Notes under the pieces: model-generated | What the model was told of the DNA's origin: nothing | The model's database searches: none | What the model saw: only the letters and a program-made list of their open reading frames with translations | Assembly (NCBI GenBank): GCA_934590325.1 | Contig: CAKTOW010000022.1 | Coordinates: forward strand, 1-29,624 | From: an uncultured Oscillospiraceae bacterium | GTDB lineage: Bacteria > Bacillota > Clostridia > Oscillospirales > Oscillospiraceae | Length of the DNA stretch: 29,624 nucleotides | Direction: 5' to 3' | Program-made: the position numbers and the translations under genes | Part shown: positions 7,270-15,734 of the stretch, one piece after another | Layout: each line of letters begins with the position of its first letter | How positions within the stretch are numbered: the stretch's first letter is position 1

Positions 7270-7314
7270 GCAACAGGCCGCGCGCAGAAAATCTGTGCGC
7301 GGCCTGACCTTTTT
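7270..7314. terminator. Bidirectional terminator between the sensor-kinase operon and tRNA-Pro
   Basis: AGGCCGCGCGCAGA (7275-7288) pairs with TCTGTGCGCGGCCT (7292-7305), allowing one wobble. CTTTTT follows on the plus strand and a CTTTTT run follows on the minus strand. The minus-strand reading would end the two-component operon. Confidence 0.75.
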
Positions 7315-7431
7315 GCTGTACCCCAATTTGGCTTTGAGCTCCCGAAGGTTCCAAAGCTTTGTATCTTCAAGCGCCTGAGAGGGAATAGGAACACAAAAGG
7401 AAACTGGGAGTTTGCCGTTTGGACGGGGGGC

Positions 7432-9387
7432 TCACGCCGGGTCGTGCAGGGGAAAGGTGATGTCCGCCCGGAACAGGTCCGCGTCAATGGACAGGGAGAA
7501 GGTGCCGCCCTGCAGCTGCACAAGGCTGCGGGCGATGGACAGGCCCAGGCCGCTGCCCTCCGTATGGCGGGAGGTGTCGCCCCGGACAAAGCGCTCCATC
7601 AGCTCGTCGGGGGAGATATTCAGTTCATCCCGGGACACATTCTTGAAGCTGATGGTCACCGCGCCGTCCCGCACGTCGCCCGCCACATATACACGGGTGC
7701 CGGACAGGGCGTACTTGCACACGTTGGACACCAGGTTGTCCATGACCCGGCTCAGAAGCCGGCTGTCGGCCTGTATCATGGTGCCGGGGGCGGGGGGCTG
7801 CACCACCAGCGTCAGCTGGCAGGCGGCCAGGCGCTCCTGATACTCGCCCTCGATTTGGGACAGCAGTACGTTCACATCCGTGGGCTGCAGCTCCACATTC
7901 AGCGTGCCGGAGGACGCCTTGGAAGCCTCCACCAGATCCTCCGTCAGCTTCTTCAGCCGCTTGCTCTGGCGGTCCAGCACGTCCACATATTCCCGCGCCG
8001 CCGGGGAGGGCATATCCTCCTTCTGCAGCAGGTCCACGTAGTTGACGATGGACGTCAGCGGCGTTTTGATGTCGTGGGACACATTGGTGATCAGCTCGGT
8101 CTTGAGCCGTTCGGCCTTCATCTGCTCCTGCACCGCCTGTTCCAGTCCGGACTGCACACTGTTCAGCTCCTGCCCGTACCGCTTGAAGTCCCCGATGAGG
8201 TGCCGGGTGTCGATGGGGGAGGAAAAGTCTCCCTGGGACAGCTTTTCGCCGCCCTTTTGCAGCGTCCGCAGGTTCACGGCGATGTACAGCACCGCCAGCA
8301 GCTCTATGACCTTCAGGGCCAGGAACTCCGCAGCGAGGGTGCCGTAGTAGTCCTGCATGAAGAGGATGAACTCGATAAACACCAGCGCCAGCGACACCAG
8401 CGCGGTCTTCCATATCAGCGGCAGTCCCCTGGCGATGCGCCACAGGCTGCGGAATACGGCCTTGATCACCCGCCACAGCAGGCGGCACAGCCGCGCGACC
8501 AGCGAGGCGCGCAGGACGGTCCCGGCCTTGCACTGGGCGGCAAAGGCGCACAGGAACAGCAGCACCAGCGGCACCAGCGCCGCGCAGAGCCAGACTCGGC
8601 CCCACTCGTAGTAAAACGCATCCCAGCCGATGTAAAACACGCACAGCAGCACGATCAGCCACACGTCGGCGGGTATTTTATCCAGCCACGTCAGATGGAT
8701 GCCCTCGTGCCCTGCCCAATGGCCGGCGGAGGCCATGGAGAAGCAGAAGCAGAACAGTGCCAGCAGTGCGAATAGTGCGATGAGGAAGATAGTCAGGCCG
8801 GTGTGCTCCGTCAGCCACGAGAGCAGCAGGTAGGAATAGGTGGGGGCGGTCTCCACCTGAAGCAGGTCGGCGGTGTAGGTCAGCGCATAGATGCTGCCGT
8901 CCGAGAGAGTATAGAGGCGGGTGCTCTGGGCGGTGTACAGCGGCTTGTCGGTGTAGGTCAGGGCGAAGTTTTCCAGATACACCTCGCCGGTGTCGTCGCT
9001 GGCTACGGTCAGGTGGCAGCCGAAGCCGTCCAAGATAAATTCGTTGGAGAAGTCCTGCGAAAGCTCCTTCAGAAAGCTCGGTATACTCTCCTCGCCGGGG
9101 ACGGCGGTGGGGGAATTTTCGATGTTGGAGTAGTCGTAGCCGTCGGCATCGGACAGCAGGCCGGCGTTGGCCAGATTGCCCCGGAGAAAGCTGTCCGCAT
9201 GATCCACGGCGTTGTAGCACTGCTCCTGATACAGCCCCTGACGGAGGGACTCGCCTCTGTCCAGGAATACATTGTTGTAGGCCAAAATGCCGATGCCCAC
9301 GCCGCCCAGAACGGTCAGAACGCCGAACACCAGCGTCAGGAAAAAGGCGGCACATTTCGCCCATGTCTTGTCTAAAAACCGCTTCAT
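7432..9387 (-). CDS. Membrane sensor histidine kinase
   Basis: The 651-aa protein begins with a TM helix (about 12-37), then an extracytoplasmic sensor of about 145 residues. A further TM region with several helices (about 185-370) is followed by a HAMP-like linker, the HisKA domain with phospho-acceptor H438 (VSHDIKTPLTS) and an HATPase domain with N-box N551/N555 (DNLVSNVCKY) and G2 box GSGLGL (611-616). The usual DxGxG is replaced by KNVSRDELNISPDELMERF, a known variant in VanS-like Firmicutes kinases. Its ATG overlaps the response regulator stop (ATGA), so the pair is co-translated. The signal is unknown; the neighbouring glycosyltransferase hints at cell-envelope control. Confidence 0.93.
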   Translation of the reverse strand: MKRFLDKTWAKCAAFFLTLVFGVLTVLGGVGIGILAYNNVFLDRGESLRQGLYQEQCYNAVDHADSFLRGNLANAGLLSDADGYDYSNIENSPTAVPGEESIPSFLKELSQDFSNEFILDGFGCHLTVASDDTGEVYLENFALTYTDKPLYTAQSTRLYTLSDGSIYALTYTADLLQVETAPTYSYLLLSWLTEHTGLTIFLIALFALLALFCFCFSMASAGHWAGHEGIHLTWLDKIPADVWLIVLLCVFYIGWDAFYYEWGRVWLCAALVPLVLLFLCAFAAQCKAGTVLRASLVARLCRLLWRVIKAVFRSLWRIARGLPLIWKTALVSLALVFIEFILFMQDYYGTLAAEFLALKVIELLAVLYIAVNLRTLQKGGEKLSQGDFSSPIDTRHLIGDFKRYGQELNSVQSGLEQAVQEQMKAERLKTELITNVSHDIKTPLTSIVNYVDLLQKEDMPSPAAREYVDVLDRQSKRLKKLTEDLVEASKASSGTLNVELQPTDVNVLLSQIEGEYQERLAACQLTLVVQPPAPGTMIQADSRLLSRVMDNLVSNVCKYALSGTRVYVAGDVRDGAVTISFKNVSRDELNISPDELMERFVRGDTSRHTEGSGLGLSIARSLVQLQGGTFSLSIDADLFRADITFPLHDPA

Positions 9388-10079
9388 GAGAGGGAACCCT
9401 CCATTTTATAGCCCTTGCCCCAGACCACCTTGATATACCGGGGCTCCGAGGGGTTGATCTCCAGCTTTTCCCGCAGGTGCCGGATGTGTACGGCGATGGC
9501 GCCCGCCGCGTTCAGCGGCACATCCTCCCACACCCGGCGGTAGATCTCGTTGGGAGAGAACACCGTTCCGGCGTTGCGCATGAGAAAGCGCAGGATGTCG
9601 TACTCCTTGGGCGTCAGCGCCACCGGGTCGCCGTCCACGGTGACGGTCTTGGCGTTGTCGTCCAGGCAGATGCCGCCGATGACCAGCGTGCTGGCCTGCA
9701 CCTGTCCGCCGCCCAGCTGCAAATACCGCCGCAGCTGGGAGCGCACCCGCGCCAGCAGCTCCACCGGGTTGAAGGGCTTGGTGATATAGTCATCCGCGCC
9801 CACGTTGAGTCCCAGCACCTTGTCGGTGTCCTCACCCTTGGCGGTCAGCAGGATGACCGGCACGTTACTGGTCTTGCGCAGCTCCGCCATGGCGGTGAGC
9901 CCGTCCATGACGGGCATCATGATGTCCATGAGGATCAGGTGCACGTCCTCCCGGGCCGCCACGCCCAGCGCCTCCCGGCCGTTGCAGGCGGACAGCACCC
10001 GGTAGCCCTCCGAGCGGAGATAGATCTCCAGGGCGGAGACGATATCCTTTTCATCATCAACGACAAGAACGGTGTACAT
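9384..10079 (-). CDS. OmpR/PhoB-family response regulator
   Basis: ATG at 10079 follows GGAGG; the longer frame to 10145 lacks an SD and covers the promoter. The 231-aa protein has a receiver domain with D8/D9, phospho-acceptor D52 (LMDIMMP), T79 and K101 (ITKPF). It is followed by a winged-helix output domain whose recognition helix region contains AIAVHIRHLREKLE and whose wing ends in VVWGKGYKME. It binds tandem direct repeats as a dimer. Candidate repeats of this type lie upstream of the GT2 gene next door (11456-11497). Confidence 0.95.
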   Translation of the reverse strand: MYTVLVVDDEKDIVSALEIYLRSEGYRVLSACNGREALGVAAREDVHLILMDIMMPVMDGLTAMAELRKTSNVPVILLTAKGEDTDKVLGLNVGADDYITKPFNPVELLARVRSQLRRYLQLGGGQVQASTLVIGGICLDDNAKTVTVDGDPVALTPKEYDILRFLMRNAGTVFSPNEIYRRVWEDVPLNAAGAIAVHIRHLREKLEINPSEPRYIKVVWGKGYKMEGSLS

Positions 10080-10118
10080 ATCCGAACCTCCTGTGGGAGA
10101 GAGTTTGGTATTACCCTT

Positions 10119-10147
10119 ATCATACCCCCATCCGTCCGATCGCACAA
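10119..10147 (-). promoter_or_regulatory. Promoter of the two-component operon
   Basis: On the minus strand, TTGTGC (10147-10142) and TATGAT (10124-10119) are separated by exactly 17 bases, about 40 bases before the response-regulator start. It lies just past the stop codon of the GT2 gene, so the two-component genes can be expressed independently of it. Confidence 0.6.
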
Positions 10148-10149
10148 GC

Positions 10150-11406
10150 CTAATTCTTCGCAGCGGGGGAGGGGAGGGACGCCAGATTCACACTGTGGTG
10201 GATGGGCTTCCACTCCACCTTCATGAACAGCGCTGCCAGGGAGATGGGCAGATAGGTCAGCATGAACAGCGGGAACGTCAGGGTGAAGGCCAGCTTCTTC
10301 CACGCCGGGGCGTGGATGCGGTCCCACTCGCTGGCCACGGTGATGCCGCCCAGCACCAGCAGTGTGGCCAGGATGCTGCCCATGCACTCCAGCAGGGACC
10401 GCATGGCGAACCACACGCCCAGACCCTGCATCAGTCCCAGCACCGACAGGGTGAGGTTGGCCAGCAGGCACAGCGCGGTGAGGATGAAGGCCGGCAGGAT
10501 GGACATGGACATATCGAAGCAGCTCCAGCTGCCCCGTGCGGCGCCCTTCAGCAGGTCGGCGCCGTAGCGGCGGAATACCTGGATATAGCCCTTGGCCCAG
10601 CGGAGCCGCTGGCGGCAGGACTGGCGGAAATCGGTGGGTTGCTCGTCGTACAGCACAGCGTCCTCGCATATGGCGATCTTCTCGCCCCGCAGGATGTGGT
10701 ACACGGAGAACTCGATGTCCTCCGTCAGCAAATAGAACCGCCAGCCGTGGCTCTCGTCCAGTATCCGCCGGGAGAACAGGAAGCCCGTGCCGCCCACGGC
10801 GGCGCTGGCGCCCAGACGGTTCCGCGCACAGTTCAGGTAGCGGCTCTCCCGCAGGAACCACAGGGCGTAGCCCGCGCTGATCCAGTTATCGCCGAAGTTT
10901 TTGCTGTTGCGGTAGCTGGTGACGATCTCGTTCCCGGCGGAGAAGCTCTCGTTCATCCGCTCTATGTAGTCCGGTGACAGCAGGTTGTCCGCGTCGAACA
11001 CGAAGTAGCCGTCAAAGCCCTCCGGGTAGTCGGCACCCACGTGCTGCAGCAGGAAGTCCAGGGCGTAGCCCTTGCCCACGTTGACGTGGTTGAACCGCTC
11101 GTACACCACGGCGCCGTGGGCGCGGGCGATGGCGGCGGTGTTGTCGGTGCAGTTGTCCGCCGCCACGAACACCGTGACCAGGGATATATCGTAGGTCTGG
11201 GCCGCCAGGGAGTCCAGCAGCCCGGCGATGACGTTTTCCTCATTCCGGGCGGCGATCAGCACCGCGTAGCGGTGGGGTGCGGCGGGAGAGGGCAGCGGCC
11301 GCCGCTTTTTCAGCAGCACCAGGGGGATGTAGAGGAACTGGTAGGTATAGCAGATAAAAAACAGCGCCGAGATCACGGCGTTGATGGTGCGCAATGTGGG
11401 TTCCAT
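10150..11406 (-). CDS. Membrane family-2 glycosyltransferase
   Basis: The 418-aa processive-type GT2 has an N-terminal TM helix (about 10-32) and then a GT-A domain. Its motifs are ARNEE (53-57), DNCTDN for nucleotide binding (84-89), FDADN (137-141), TED (228-230, likely catalytic base) and QRLRW (266-270, the QxxRW acceptor/product-binding motif). Three or four C-terminal TM helices follow (about 290-395). The layout matches cellulose/hyaluronan/chitin-synthase-like enzymes that polymerise a sugar from a UDP-sugar and export it. The exact sugar cannot be told. Its own promoter carries candidate response-regulator boxes, which suggests control by the adjacent two-component system. Confidence 0.88.
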   Translation of the reverse strand: MEPTLRTINAVISALFFICYTYQFLYIPLVLLKKRRPLPSPAAPHRYAVLIAARNEENVIAGLLDSLAAQTYDISLVTVFVAADNCTDNTAAIARAHGAVVYERFNHVNVGKGYALDFLLQHVGADYPEGFDGYFVFDADNLLSPDYIERMNESFSAGNEIVTSYRNSKNFGDNWISAGYALWFLRESRYLNCARNRLGASAAVGGTGFLFSRRILDESHGWRFYLLTEDIEFSVYHILRGEKIAICEDAVLYDEQPTDFRQSCRQRLRWAKGYIQVFRRYGADLLKGAARGSWSCFDMSMSILPAFILTALCLLANLTLSVLGLMQGLGVWFAMRSLLECMGSILATLLVLGGITVASEWDRIHAPAWKKLAFTLTFPLFMLTYLPISLAALFMKVEWKPIHHSVNLASLPSPAAKN

Positions 11407-11438
11407 AGAGGCACTTCCTTTCTTTCCTTTCTGGCTCC

Positions 11439-11497
11439 ATGGTACCGAAATGCCTATTAAGAAACAAGCAGGGGGAGGATTAAGACTTTATTAAGAC
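11439..11497 (-). promoter_or_regulatory. GT2 promoter with tandem response-regulator-like boxes
   Basis: Minus strand -35 TTGTTT (11467-11462) and -10 TACCAT (11444-11439) are 17 bases apart. Directly upstream are two direct repeats GTCTTAAT (11497-11490 and 11486-11479) whose starts lie 11 bp apart, the spacing that OmpR/PhoB regulators use. A third TCTTAAT (11462-11456) touches the -35. The weak core elements fit an activator-dependent promoter. Confidence 0.5.
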
Positions 11498-11544
11498 GAA
11501 AAAGGTAAACCCGCAAGCTGCTGTGTACAGCTTACGGGTTTACC
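11498..11544 (-). terminator. Terminator of the ruvX-flavoprotein operon
   Basis: GGTAAACCCG-n-AAGCTG pairs with CAGCTT-n-CGGGTTTACC over about 17 bp with one mismatch, and TTTTTC follows on the minus strand (11503-11498). It is directly preceded by the repeated stop-adjacent element at 11538-11568. Confidence 0.8.
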
Positions 11545-11568
11545 ATAATAGAAATTATTGTCAACTTA
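11538..11568 (-). repeat. Stop-adjacent 31-nt repeated element, copy 1
   Basis: The plus-strand sequence GTTTACCATAATA plus ATTATTGTCAACTTA includes the stop codon of the flavoprotein gene and runs into the terminator stem. Close copies lie at 22659-22689 (at the cupin stop) and 26286-26316 (at the queH stop). The core is TTGAC-n-ATAAT...TATTATGGTAAAC when read on the minus strand. Confidence 0.7.
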
Positions 11569-12771
11569 TTGCAGCAGCATACCCGCCAGCCGCCCCGACG
11601 ACCATGCCCACTGCAGATTGAACCCGCCGCAGTCGCCGTCCACATCCAGCACCTCGCCGCAGGCGTACAGCCCCGGCACCAGGCGGCTGCCCATGGTCTC
11701 CGGGTCGAACTCGTCGGTACACAGGCCGCCCGCCGTTACCTGCGCCTGGTCGAAGCCGCAGGTACCGGTAATGGGGAGAGCAAAGTGCTTCGCCTGGCGG
11801 GCGATACGCTCCAGGTCACTGTCGGTGAGGGAGGCGGCGGGCTGGTTGGTGAACCCGGCGGCCTTGCAGAGCATCTGCCCCAGCCGCGTGTGGCAGGAGC
11901 CCACCAGCAGGGTGGAGGCCTCATGGGCCTGCATGGTCTGCCGCCGCATGCGCAGCCAGTCCAGTACCTCCCGGAGGTCCCAGTCGGGGAAGAAATCCAG
12001 GGCGCAGACCAGTCCCTCGCCGCCGGTGGCGACCGCGCGGGATATATCGAATATGGCCGGGCCGCTGACGCCGTACTCGGTGAACAGCACCTCGCCGCGG
12101 TTTTCCGCCACGGTCCCGCTGCCCCGGAGGACGGTGATGCCGCACTCGGCCTTGACGCCCTTCAGGGCCCGGGGATAGGTGGGGTCGGGCTTCAGCTGCA
12201 CCAGGGAGGGGTACAGGGCGGTGCGGTGGTGCCCCAGCGCTTTGGCCAGGCGATAGCCGTCCATGACGCCGCCCACCTTGCTGCCCGCGCCGCCGCCGGC
12301 GGCCAGTATGACCTTCCGGGCGGCAAAGACGTCGGTCTCCGTCCTGACGGCGAAGCCCTCCGCCGTCCGTTTTACGGCGGTGACCACCTGACCGGTGCGC
12401 ACCTCGATGCGGGGGTGCTCCAGCCCGTAGCGCAGCACGTCCAGCACGCTGCCGGCCATGTTGCTCATAGGGTAGACCCGGCCGCTGTCCTCATTGACCG
12501 TCAGCAGCCCCAGGGAGGCGAAATACTGCAGCGTGGAGCCCACATCGAAGGAGCGCAGCGCATAAGCGCAGAAGCCGCCGTCCTCGCCGTGGTAGCGGGC
12601 GGGGGAGGTGTTGTAGTTGGTCAGGTTGCACCGGCCGTTGCCGGTGGCCAGCAGCTTGCGGCCCACCCGGCTCTGTCGCTCCAGCAGGAGGACGCGGCGG
12701 CCGTGCTCCGCGGCGGTCAGCGCGGCCATCATGCCGCTGGCGCCGCCGCCGATGATGATCACATCCGTCAT
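11566..12771 (-). CDS. BaiN/HI0933-family FAD-dependent oxidoreductase
   Basis: ATG at 12771 overlaps the ruvX stop (ATGA); the longer frame to 12975 runs through ruvX and is rejected. The 401-aa protein starts with the dinucleotide-binding motif IIIGGGASGMMAA, followed by ERQSRVGRKLLATGNGRCNLTN (GRKxxxTGNGRCN is diagnostic of this family). Further family motifs are AAGGGAGSKVG, LKPDP, EVLFTEYGVSGPAIFD, TAGGL and the C-terminal LYACGEVLDVDGDCGGFNLQWAWSSG. These flavoproteins reduce or oxidise unknown substrates; BaiN acts on bile acids in gut Clostridia, but most members have no proven role. The length is normal for the family. Confidence 0.9.
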   Translation of the reverse strand: MTDVIIIGGGASGMMAALTAAEHGRRVLLLERQSRVGRKLLATGNGRCNLTNYNTSPARYHGEDGGFCAYALRSFDVGSTLQYFASLGLLTVNEDSGRVYPMSNMAGSVLDVLRYGLEHPRIEVRTGQVVTAVKRTAEGFAVRTETDVFAARKVILAAGGGAGSKVGGVMDGYRLAKALGHHRTALYPSLVQLKPDPTYPRALKGVKAECGITVLRGSGTVAENRGEVLFTEYGVSGPAIFDISRAVATGGEGLVCALDFFPDWDLREVLDWLRMRRQTMQAHEASTLLVGSCHTRLGQMLCKAAGFTNQPAASLTDSDLERIARQAKHFALPITGTCGFDQAQVTAGGLCTDEFDPETMGSRLVPGLYACGEVLDVDGDCGGFNLQWAWSSGRLAGMLLQ

Positions 12772-13193
12772 TTCGCGCCCTCCAGCTTCCGGCGGGTCAG
12801 ATAGCCCTCCAGCATCAGCGCCGCCGCCACTGCGTCCACGGTCTTTTTCCGCTTTTTGGCGTTCTGGCCGTTCTGGAACAGGATGTTGTGGGCGTCGATG
12901 GTGGTGCGCCGCTCGTCCCAGAGGATGACCTCCAGTCCGGTCGCCTGGCGCAGCGTCTCGCCAAAGGCGGCACATTTCTCAGCCCGGGGACCCTCTGTGC
13001 CGTCCATGTTGCGGGGATAGCCCAGCACCAGCAGCTGCACGCCGTGCTCGGTGATGAGCCGCCGGATGCCCGCAAGGACCTCCTCCTGCCGGCGGGAGTG
13101 GATGGTGTCAGAGTAGCCCGCCAGGGTCTCGGTATAGTCGGAAATGGCGATGCCGGTGTGGGCGTCACCGTAGTCGATGGCCATGATCTTCAT
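12768..13193 (-). CDS. ruvX: RuvX/YqgF Holliday-junction resolvase-like protein (pre-16S rRNA nuclease)
   Basis: Two starts are possible. ATG at 13193 has GAGG 9 bases upstream and gives the usual 141 aa; the frame can also begin at 13208, which has no SD. Motifs of the RNase H-fold family are visible: MAIDYGDAHTGIAISD (catalytic Asp), LVLGYPRNMDGTEG, VILWDERRTT and a C-terminal VDAVAAALMLEGYL. The family matures 16S rRNA 5' ends and is essential in many bacteria. It is the first gene of a two-gene operon with the BaiN-like flavoprotein and is divergent from the rpmG operon. Confidence 0.93.
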   Translation of the reverse strand: MKIMAIDYGDAHTGIAISDYTETLAGYSDTIHSRRQEEVLAGIRRLITEHGVQLLVLGYPRNMDGTEGPRAEKCAAFGETLRQATGLEVILWDERRTTIDAHNILFQNGQNAKKRKKTVDAVAAALMLEGYLTRRKLEGAK

Positions 13194-13331
13194 GCTGATA
13201 TACCTCATTTTCGGCGGCGGATACCGCCGCGTTTTCTCGCGTTGCCTCTATCATACACAAGATCTGGCCGCCGCGCAACAAAAAAGAGCGCGGAAACCAC
13301 ATAAAATGCGGCATTTTTCTGCAAAAACAGG

Positions 13332-13360
13332 TTGACCGGAGGTGAAAACTGTGGTATAGT
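13332..13360 (+). promoter_or_regulatory. Promoter of the rpmG-secE-nusG-rplKA operon
   Basis: TTGACC (13332-13337) and TATAGT (13355-13360) are exactly 17 bases apart. The leader of about 130 bases before rpmG contains the stem GCGCGC...GCGCGC (near 13395-13420). Confidence 0.85.
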
Positions 13361-13492
13361 GAGCATTACCTGTGAGTGGGTGTTTTCTTTTTGCGCGCTT
13401 TTTCGCTTCGGGCGCGCGGACAGGGGATACCCGGCAGGGAGGCAAAAGGGCGTTCCGATACGGAAGCCTAATCTAATAAGGAGGTGCCGTTA

Positions 13493-13642
13493 ATGCGCGT
13501 GAAGATCACCCTGAGATGCAACGAGTGCAAGCAGAGAAACTACAACACGATGAAGAACAAGAAGAATACCCCTGACAAGCTTGAGCTGAACAAGTATTGC
13601 CCCTTCTGCAGAAAGCACACCGTCCACACCGAGACTAAATAA
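13493..13642 (+). CDS. rpmG: 50S ribosomal protein L33
   Basis: ATG at 13493 follows AAGGAGGTG. The 49-aa protein [12 protein letters not shown]...YCPFCRKHT is a standard bacterial L33 with zinc ligands C9, C12, C36 and C39, so it is the zinc-containing (C+) paralogue type. It starts the conserved rpmG-secE-nusG block, with secE 18 bases downstream. Confidence 0.97.
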   Translation: MRVKITLRCNECKQRNYNTMKNKKNTPDKLELNKYCPFCRKHTVHTETK

Positions 13643-13660
13643 TCGGAAGGAGAATTTGTG

Positions 13661-13873
13661 ATGGCTGAAGAAAAGAAGGTCAAGAAGGATCACGGCAAGT
13701 GGTTCCGCGAAATGAGAAGCGAGCTGAAGAAGGTCGTTTGGCCTGACGGCAAAACTACCGCTAAGAACACCGGCACCGTCCTGCTGTGCTCCCTGATCGT
13801 GGGCGCCGCTATCTGGATCTTTGATGCCGTGGCCGTGCTGGCGGTGGATACCCTCATCGGTCTGTTCGCCTGA
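13661..13873 (+). CDS. secE: Preprotein translocase subunit SecE
   Basis: ATG at 13661 follows GGAAGGAG; the GTG just before it would be too close. The 70-aa protein has a charged N-terminus (EEKKVKKDHGKWFREMRSE), the family motif LKKVVWPDGKTTAKNT (about 26-41) and one TM helix (about 43-67). It clamps SecY in the SecYEG channel. The size and the position before nusG match single-TM SecE proteins of Firmicutes. Confidence 0.95.
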   Translation: MAEEKKVKKDHGKWFREMRSELKKVVWPDGKTTAKNTGTVLLCSLIVGAAIWIFDAVAVLAVDTLIGLFA

Positions 13874-13884
13874 GGAACGGGAAC

Positions 13885-14412
13885 ATGGCTGATAACGCAA
13901 AGTGGTATGTGGCACATACCTATTCCGGTTATGAAAACGCGGTAAAGGCCGCCATTGAGAAGTCCGTGGTCAATCGCGGTATGGAGGACATGGTCCTCAA
14001 GACCGAGATCCCTCTGGAGACTGTCACCGAGGTCACCGAGACCGGCGTGATGAAGGAAGTGCAGCGGAAGATATTCCCCGGCTACGTCCTCATCAAGATG
14101 GTCATGACCGACGACACCTGGCATCTGATCCGCAATATCCGCGGCGTCACCGGCTTTGTGGGCGAGGCCAATAAGGCTATCCCCCTGACGGATGACGAGG
14201 TGGCGGCGCTGGGCATGGAGAAGCGCGAGATCGTCGTGCTGTACCATGTGGGCGACACGGTGCGCATCACCGAGGGCCCGCTGTCCAGCTTCACCGGTAC
14301 CGTGGAGGAGATCGAGCCGGAGAAGAACAGGGTGCGCGTGGTCGTATCCATGTTCGGACGCGAGACCCCCGTTGACCTTGAGCTGGACCAGGTCGAGGTC
14401 AGCAGCAACTGA
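13885..14412 (+). CDS. nusG: Transcription termination/antitermination factor NusG
   Basis: ATG at 13885 lies 11 bases after the secE stop. The 175-aa protein has the NGN domain (1-110) with [24 protein letters not shown] and [15 protein letters not shown], and the KOW domain (about 125-172) with [19 protein letters not shown]. It binds RNA polymerase near the clamp and controls pausing, and its KOW domain contacts Rho or S10. Length and order are standard. Confidence 0.97.
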   Translation: MADNAKWYVAHTYSGYENAVKAAIEKSVVNRGMEDMVLKTEIPLETVTEVTETGVMKEVQRKIFPGYVLIKMVMTDDTWHLIRNIRGVTGFVGEANKAIPLTDDEVAALGMEKREIVVLYHVGDTVRITEGPLSSFTGTVEEIEPEKNRVRVVVSMFGRETPVDLELDQVEVSSN

Positions 14413-14436
14413 GCGCAGAGTTCCTGCGCGGCAAGT

Positions 14437-14530
14437 CCGGTACAGACGTGCCGGCAAAGTGGGAGAGACACCGCGTGTCTCGCCAAGAGCGGCAAAGTAT
14501 CCCCGCCGCTACCACATTTTATTGAAGGAG
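14437..14530 (+). promoter_or_regulatory. rplK leader with likely L1-binding site
   Basis: The nusG-rplK gap is 128 bases and folds well. It holds CCGGTAC/GTGCCGG (14437-14454), GAGACAC/GTGTCTC with a CGC loop (14465-14481) and AGCGGC/GCCGCT further on. The whole is closed by GTGGGAG (14459-14465) opposite TACCAC (14510-14515). The asymmetric GUGGGAG/UACCAC arrangement is the element I recall from 23S rRNA and L1-operon mRNAs bound by ribosomal protein L1. It would let L1 repress rplK-rplA translation. Confidence 0.55.
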
Positions 14531-14540
14531 GTGCCTACGA

Positions 14541-14966
14541 ATGGCACAGAAAGTAGTTGGATACGTAAAACTGCAGATCCCCGCGGGCAAAGCAACTCCC
14601 GCTCCCCCCGTTGGCCCCGCTCTGGGTCAGCACGGCATCAACATTGCCGCTTTCACCAAGGAGTTTAACGAGCGCACCAAGAACGACATGGGCCTGATCA
14701 TCCCCGTGGTCATCACCGTGTACGCTGATCGCTCTTTCAGCTTCATCACCAAGACCCCTCCCGCAGCGGTCCTCATCAAGAAGGAGTGCAACATTGAGTC
14801 CGGTTCCGGCGTCCCCAACAAGGAAAAGGTCGCCACCATTTCCAAGGCCTCCATCCAGAAGATCGCCGAGCTGAAGATGCGCGACCTGAACGCCGCGTCT
14901 TTGGAAGCCGCCATGAGCATGATCGCCGGTACCGCCCGTTCCATGGGCGTCGTGGTCGGCGAGTAA
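14541..14966 (+). CDS. rplK: 50S ribosomal protein L11
   Basis: ATG at 14541 follows GAAGGAGGTG. The 141-aa protein begins [18 protein letters not shown] and has the [13 protein letters not shown] signature, the proline-rich N-terminal domain and the C-terminal rRNA-binding domain ending in [12 protein letters not shown]. It forms the GTPase-associated centre on 23S rRNA. rplA follows 14 bases downstream. Confidence 0.98.
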   Translation: MAQKVVGYVKLQIPAGKATPAPPVGPALGQHGINIAAFTKEFNERTKNDMGLIIPVVITVYADRSFSFITKTPPAAVLIKKECNIESGSGVPNKEKVATISKASIQKIAELKMRDLNAASLEAAMSMIAGTARSMGVVVGE

Positions 14967-14980
14967 GGAGGGTGTAAGAA

Positions 14981-15673
14981 ATGTTTAGAGGTAAGAAATA
15001 TCAAGAGAGCGCAAAGCAGATCGACAAGGCTATGCTGTATGACCCCAAGGAGGGTCTGGAGCTGATCTGCAAGACCGCTTCCGCAAAGTTCGACGAGACC
15101 GTGGAGCTGCACGTCAAGCTGGGCGTCGACTCCCGTCACGCTGACCAGCAGGTCCGCGGCGCCATCGTGCTGCCCAACGGTACCGGCAAGTCCGTCCGCG
15201 TCCTGGTGTTCGCCAAGGGCGACAAGGCCGAGGCCGCCAAGGCCGCCGGCGCCGACTACGTGGGCGAGATGGATCTGGTCGAGAAGATCCAGAAGGAGAA
15301 CTGGTTTGACTTCGACGTGGTCGTCGCCACCCCCGACATGATGGGTGTCGTCGGTCGTCTGGGTAAGGTCCTGGGCCCCAAGGGCCTGATGCCCTCCCCC
15401 AAGTCCGGCACCGTGACTCCCGACGCAGCCAAGGCTGTTCAGGAGGCTAAGGCCGGTAAGGTCGAGTATCGTCTGGACAAGACCAACATCATCCACTGCC
15501 CCATCGGCAAGGTCTCCTTTGGTGCTGACAAGCTGTTTGAGAACTATTCCGCTCTCATCGGCGCCATCATCAAGGCCAAGCCCGCCGCTGCCAAGGGCCA
15601 GTATATCAAGTCCTGCGTGGCCGCTTCCACCATGGGCCCCGGCGTCAAGATGAACGCCAACAAACAACTGTAA
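14981..15673 (+). CDS. rplA: 50S ribosomal protein L1
   Basis: ATG at 14981 follows AAGGAGGGTG. The 230-aa protein has the two-domain L1 layout, with the signature [20 protein letters not shown] (about 123-142) and [20 protein letters not shown] near the end. It forms the L1 stalk at the E-site and is probably the autoregulator of this pair through the rplK leader. A second promoter lies directly downstream for rplJ-rplL. Confidence 0.98.
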   Translation: MFRGKKYQESAKQIDKAMLYDPKEGLELICKTASAKFDETVELHVKLGVDSRHADQQVRGAIVLPNGTGKSVRVLVFAKGDKAEAAKAAGADYVGEMDLVEKIQKENWFDFDVVVATPDMMGVVGRLGKVLGPKGLMPSPKSGTVTPDAAKAVQEAKAGKVEYRLDKTNIIHCPIGKVSFGADKLFENYSALIGAIIKAKPAAAKGQYIKSCVAASTMGPGVKMNANKQL

Positions 15674-15699
15674 TAGTTGCAAATATTGTTATCTTGGGC

Positions 15700-15728
15700 T
15701 TGACAAGCTGTGAGGCCTTGGATATAAT
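15700..15728 (+). promoter_or_regulatory. Consensus promoter for rplJ-rplL
   Basis: TTGACA (15700-15705) and TATAAT (15723-15728) match the sigma-A consensus perfectly, with a 17-base spacer. It gives the L10-L12 genes a separate strong promoter. Confidence 0.95.
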
Positions 15729-15734
15729 AGTGGT

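Noticed and set aside
7114..8775. Long plus-strand open frame of 553 codons
   Set aside because: It is the antisense shadow of the sensor kinase. The composition is Gln/His/Arg-rich, no SD is present, and it runs through the tRNA and a terminator.
10080..10145. N-terminal extension of the response regulator
   Set aside because: It would cover the TTGTGC/TATGAT promoter, and the receiver domain begins at MYTVLVVDDE with a GGAGG before it.
11566..12975. Longer start for the flavoprotein
   Set aside because: The extra 68 codons lie inside ruvX. The Rossmann motif begins directly after ATG 12771, which overlaps the ruvX stop in the usual ATGA way.
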